A DNA stretch of 64,000 bases, taken from Promethearchaeota archaeon (lineage in GTDB: Archaea; Asgardarchaeota; Lokiarchaeia; Sigynarchaeales; SOKP01). The position numbers and the translations under genes are program-made. This document shows positions 63,965 to 64,000 of this stretch, piece after piece. Each line of letters begins with the position of its first letter. Position 1 is the first letter of the stretch. The notes beneath the pieces are model-generated. The model was not told the DNA's origin and made no database searches. It saw nothing but the letters and a program-made list of their open reading frames with translations. The stretch is taken from assembly GCA_019894875.1 (NCBI GenBank), contig JAGXNR010000009.1:1-64000 (forward strand). The letters run 5' to 3'.

Positions 63965-64000
63965 TTTTAATCCTATAATTTTTCACCTTTGTATAAAATT

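Noticed and set aside
1..64000. tRNA, rRNA, CRISPR or transposon genes
   Set aside because: The gaps between genes were read on both strands by eye; no cloverleaf-like GC-rich stretch, repeat-spacer array or transposase frame was seen. A tRNAscan or covariance search could still find a hidden one.

Overview
The window looks like a chromosomal piece of an Asgard (Promethearchaeota, Lokiarchaeia-like) archaeon. The DNA is AT-rich, promoters have archaeal TATA boxes, and there is an L10e ribosomal protein. It also carries eukaryote-like families typical of Asgards: a Rag/Gtr-type GTPase with a C-terminal roadblock-like part, an MglA-like GTPase, an LRR protein and a HEAT-repeat protein. A selenocysteine (Sec) operon ends in a SECIS hairpin of eukaryotic type. 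No tRNA, rRNA, CRISPR array, transposase or integrase was seen.

Region 1 (about 1-20.8 kb, all minus strand) is an electron-transfer cluster of the heterodisulfide-reductase type. Read 5' to 3' it holds a Sec-containing HdrA (four in-frame UGA codons, each where paralogues have Cys), a Sec-containing MvhD (two UGA), two FrhB-like subunits, an HdrBC fusion, a double-length HdrA, an MvhD with a C-terminal helix-turn-helix part, a second double-length HdrA, an MvhD, a second HdrBC fusion, a third double-length HdrA, another MvhD, and the N-terminal part of a fourth double-length HdrA at the window edge. No [NiFe]-hydrogenase subunit is present, so the electron donor is probably F420H2 or another FrhB-linked donor. 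Three of the paralogous modules lie head to tail with 1-14 nt overlaps. The Sec unit has one visible SECIS, formed around the stop codon of the second gene, so it may serve both genes.

Region 2 (21-31.4 kb) is mixed: several membrane proteins of unknown role, an SDR epimerase-like enzyme, an LRR protein, a PadR regulator, a zinc-ribbon/membrane protein split by a frameshift at an A8 run, a membrane-anchored superoxide-reductase-like protein, a HEAT-repeat protein and a third FrhB-like protein.

Region 3 (31.4-39.6 kb) is a cell-surface pair: a 1936-residue secreted protein and a 795-residue NosD-like beta-helix protein. Region 4 (40-48.8 kb) has the two GTPases, Tag DNA glycosylase, a beta-sandwich (possibly arrestin-like) protein, an Nfu-type Fe-S scaffold, an acyl-CoA synthetase (NDP-forming) subunit and L10e, which lacks a standard start codon.

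Region 5 (49-61.1 kb) contains a radical SAM protein, an SDR, a LutA/LutB-like redox pair, an HTH-ferredoxin protein and a methylmalonyl-CoA mutase operon (large subunit, B12 subunit, MeaB). A tail-collar/beta-sandwich surface protein follows, and behind it lies a 96-bp relic of a second meaB. Region 6 (61.1-64 kb) has a Pr6Pr-like membrane protein, a small zinc-ribbon protein and an M48/HtpX-type membrane protease. Overall the genes suggest an anaerobe that balances ferredoxin, thiol and F420-type electron carriers with several confurcating Hdr complexes and handles C3 acyl-CoA compounds through methylmalonyl-CoA.
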